In this document: positions 14,114-14,784 of the stretch, in pieces
Position numbering within the stretch: the stretch's first letter is position 1
How the letters are laid out: every line of letters starts with the position of its first letter
DNA from: Planctomycetaceae bacterium
GTDB taxonomy: Bacteria > Planctomycetota > Planctomycetia > Pirellulales > Thermoguttaceae
DNA: 14,784 nt
Direction: 5' to 3'
Assembly: GCA_015062085.1 (NCBI GenBank)
Contig: SUVI01000111.1
Location: 1 to 14,784 of the forward strand
The notes under the pieces: generated by a model
Told to the model about the DNA's origin: nothing
The model's database searches: none
What the model saw: only the letters and a program-made list of their open reading frames with translations
Position numbers and translations under genes: made by a program

Positions 14114-14784
14114 ATGCCTATTTCAATCGTTGTCGGTAAGCCTGGATCGGGTAAAAGTTATTATGCAGTCTCGAAAATTGCTGAAATGGTCGTTGATTGG
14201 TGCGAATATGAGAAGAGAAACGGCAAGAAGCATGATCGCGTTTTGTATACGAACTTATATTTAAATTTGGATAATTTCCAGTCGTACATAGATAAAAAAG
14301 TGGGTGAAGGTATTGATGTTCAGTATTACCTACATCATGTCGACGATGATTTTTTTTATGAAAAGTCAAGTGATTCCGCACGAGTTCCCCGTCGTTGGTG
14401 GGAAGAAATACCGAATGGGGCTTATATAGTCGTCGATGAAGTTCACCAGTATATGCCGACGCAGGGGACCGGTGCAAAGGATTACATGCAATCGTTTACG
14501 GAATATATCGCCACCCATCGGCACCGTGAACATGATATTATGATGATCACACAGCATACCGACACGATCCATAAAAACATTTTATGCATGGCAACTGACA
14601 TATACCACGTTGTCAATGTGAAGAATAAGGTATTTCCGTTTCTGAATATTCCTTTTTCCGATTTCGACGTTATAAAACGTGCTTTCGGTTGTGAACGGCA
14701 GATAGCGAATATACTTTATGGAAATTACATAGGGCGTGCGGTAAAGATTCAGTCCCAATTTTCGATAGTTTTAAAGCCCGAAAT
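14114..14784 (+). CDS. Zot / pI morphogenesis ATPase, 3' end beyond window
   Basis: The frame stays open from ATG 14114 to the window end (223 complete codons). The Zonular occludens toxin domain (PF05707) is clear. Walker A is GKPGSGKS (8-15), Walker B is YIVVDE (D108, E109), and the family motif THRHREHDIMMITQH follows about 40 residues later. These proteins are inner-membrane ATPases that drive coat assembly around the DNA and extrusion, despite the toxin name. The TM helix and periplasmic domain expected in the second half lie outside the window. AGGAGG directly precedes the start and overlaps the stop region of the pVI-like gene. Confidence 0.95.
   Translation, partial: MPISIVVGKPGSGKSYYAVSKIAEMVVDWCEYEKRNGKKHDRVLYTNLYLNLDNFQSYIDKKVGEGIDVQYYLHHVDDDFFYEKSSDSARVPRRWWEEIPNGAYIVVDEVHQYMPTQGTGAKDYMQSFTEYIATHRHREHDIMMITQHTDTIHKNILCMATDIYHVVNVKNKVFPFLNIPFSDFDVIKRAFGCERQIANILYGNYIGRAVKIQSQFSIVLKPE

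Larger units (their letters stand above)
7191..14784 (+). mobile_element. Inovirus (filamentous phage) prophage, right end outside window
   Basis: All genes here point the same way, are closely packed or overlapping, and are AT-richer than the host genes on average. The order is a Rep_trans replication protein, a 34-residue TM peptide, a signal-peptide coat protein, a terminator, a large secreted protein with C-terminal TM, a multi-TM minor coat protein and a Zot ATPase. This is the Ff/CTX-type gene order. The left limit is set at the dif-like site. The right limit, and any secretin, repressor or cargo genes, lie past 14784. Confidence 0.92.

Noticed and set aside
14118..14572. Minus-strand frames opposite the Zot gene
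   Set aside because: They are antisense to a clear Walker A/B ATPase and have no own signals.

Overview
The window joins an ordinary bacterial chromosome segment (1 to about 7190) to the left part of an integrated filamentous phage (inovirus), from about 7191 to the window end at 14784. The host segment is moderately GC-rich. It carries a B12-binding-type radical SAM protein, D-aminoacyl-tRNA deacylase, a CvpA-like membrane protein, a membrane-anchored eukaryotic-type Ser/Thr kinase and an exported alpha/beta hydrolase. The membrane-anchored kinase and the 'cacgga/cacaga' style intergenic repeats suggest a member of the Planctomycetota or a related phylum. That assignment is an inference; no rRNA or other marker gene is present.

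Host layout: a 14-bp tandem array (1-110) and a 335-bp leader lie upstream of the radical SAM gene (446-2269). The genes dtd (2387-2842) and cvpA-like (2839-3609) overlap by ATGA. The kinase (3673-5445) follows on the same strand. A long hairpin (5462-5539) separates the kinase from the convergent hydrolase gene (7004-5613, minus strand).

Phage layout: a dif-like Xer recombination site (about 7191-7218) sits in the region upstream of the hydrolase and is the probable left attachment site. No integrase gene is seen. All later genes are on the plus strand and tightly packed. The left module holds a putative small DNA-binding protein (7316), an unknown protein (7678), a one-TM protein (8004), a 28-residue hydrophobic peptide (8262), an unknown 90-residue protein (8356) and a Lar-like zinc-ribbon protein (8625). 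A 245-bp hairpin-rich gap (8937-9181) precedes a Rep_trans-type replication initiator (9182-10717).

The virion and assembly module comes next. It holds a 34-residue pVII/pIX-like peptide (10806), a major coat protein with signal peptide (10903) and a strong terminator (11190-11213). Then come a second coat-like protein with a long basic tail (11214), a secreted one-TM coiled-coil protein (11668), a large pIII-like adhesin (12070-13707), a pVI-like membrane protein (13716) and a Zot/pI assembly ATPase (14114, cut by the window end). This order (Rep, tiny coat proteins, pVIII, terminator, pIII, pVI, pI) matches Ff-type phages, although sequence similarity appears low except in the Zot and Rep motifs.

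Expected working: Rep nicks the circular replicative form for rolling-circle replication. The coat proteins enter the inner membrane through signal peptides or TM segments, and Zot drives extrusion with the pVI-like and pIII-like proteins at the tip. The host XerC/XerD recombinases probably perform integration. A secretin and the right attachment site would lie beyond 14784.
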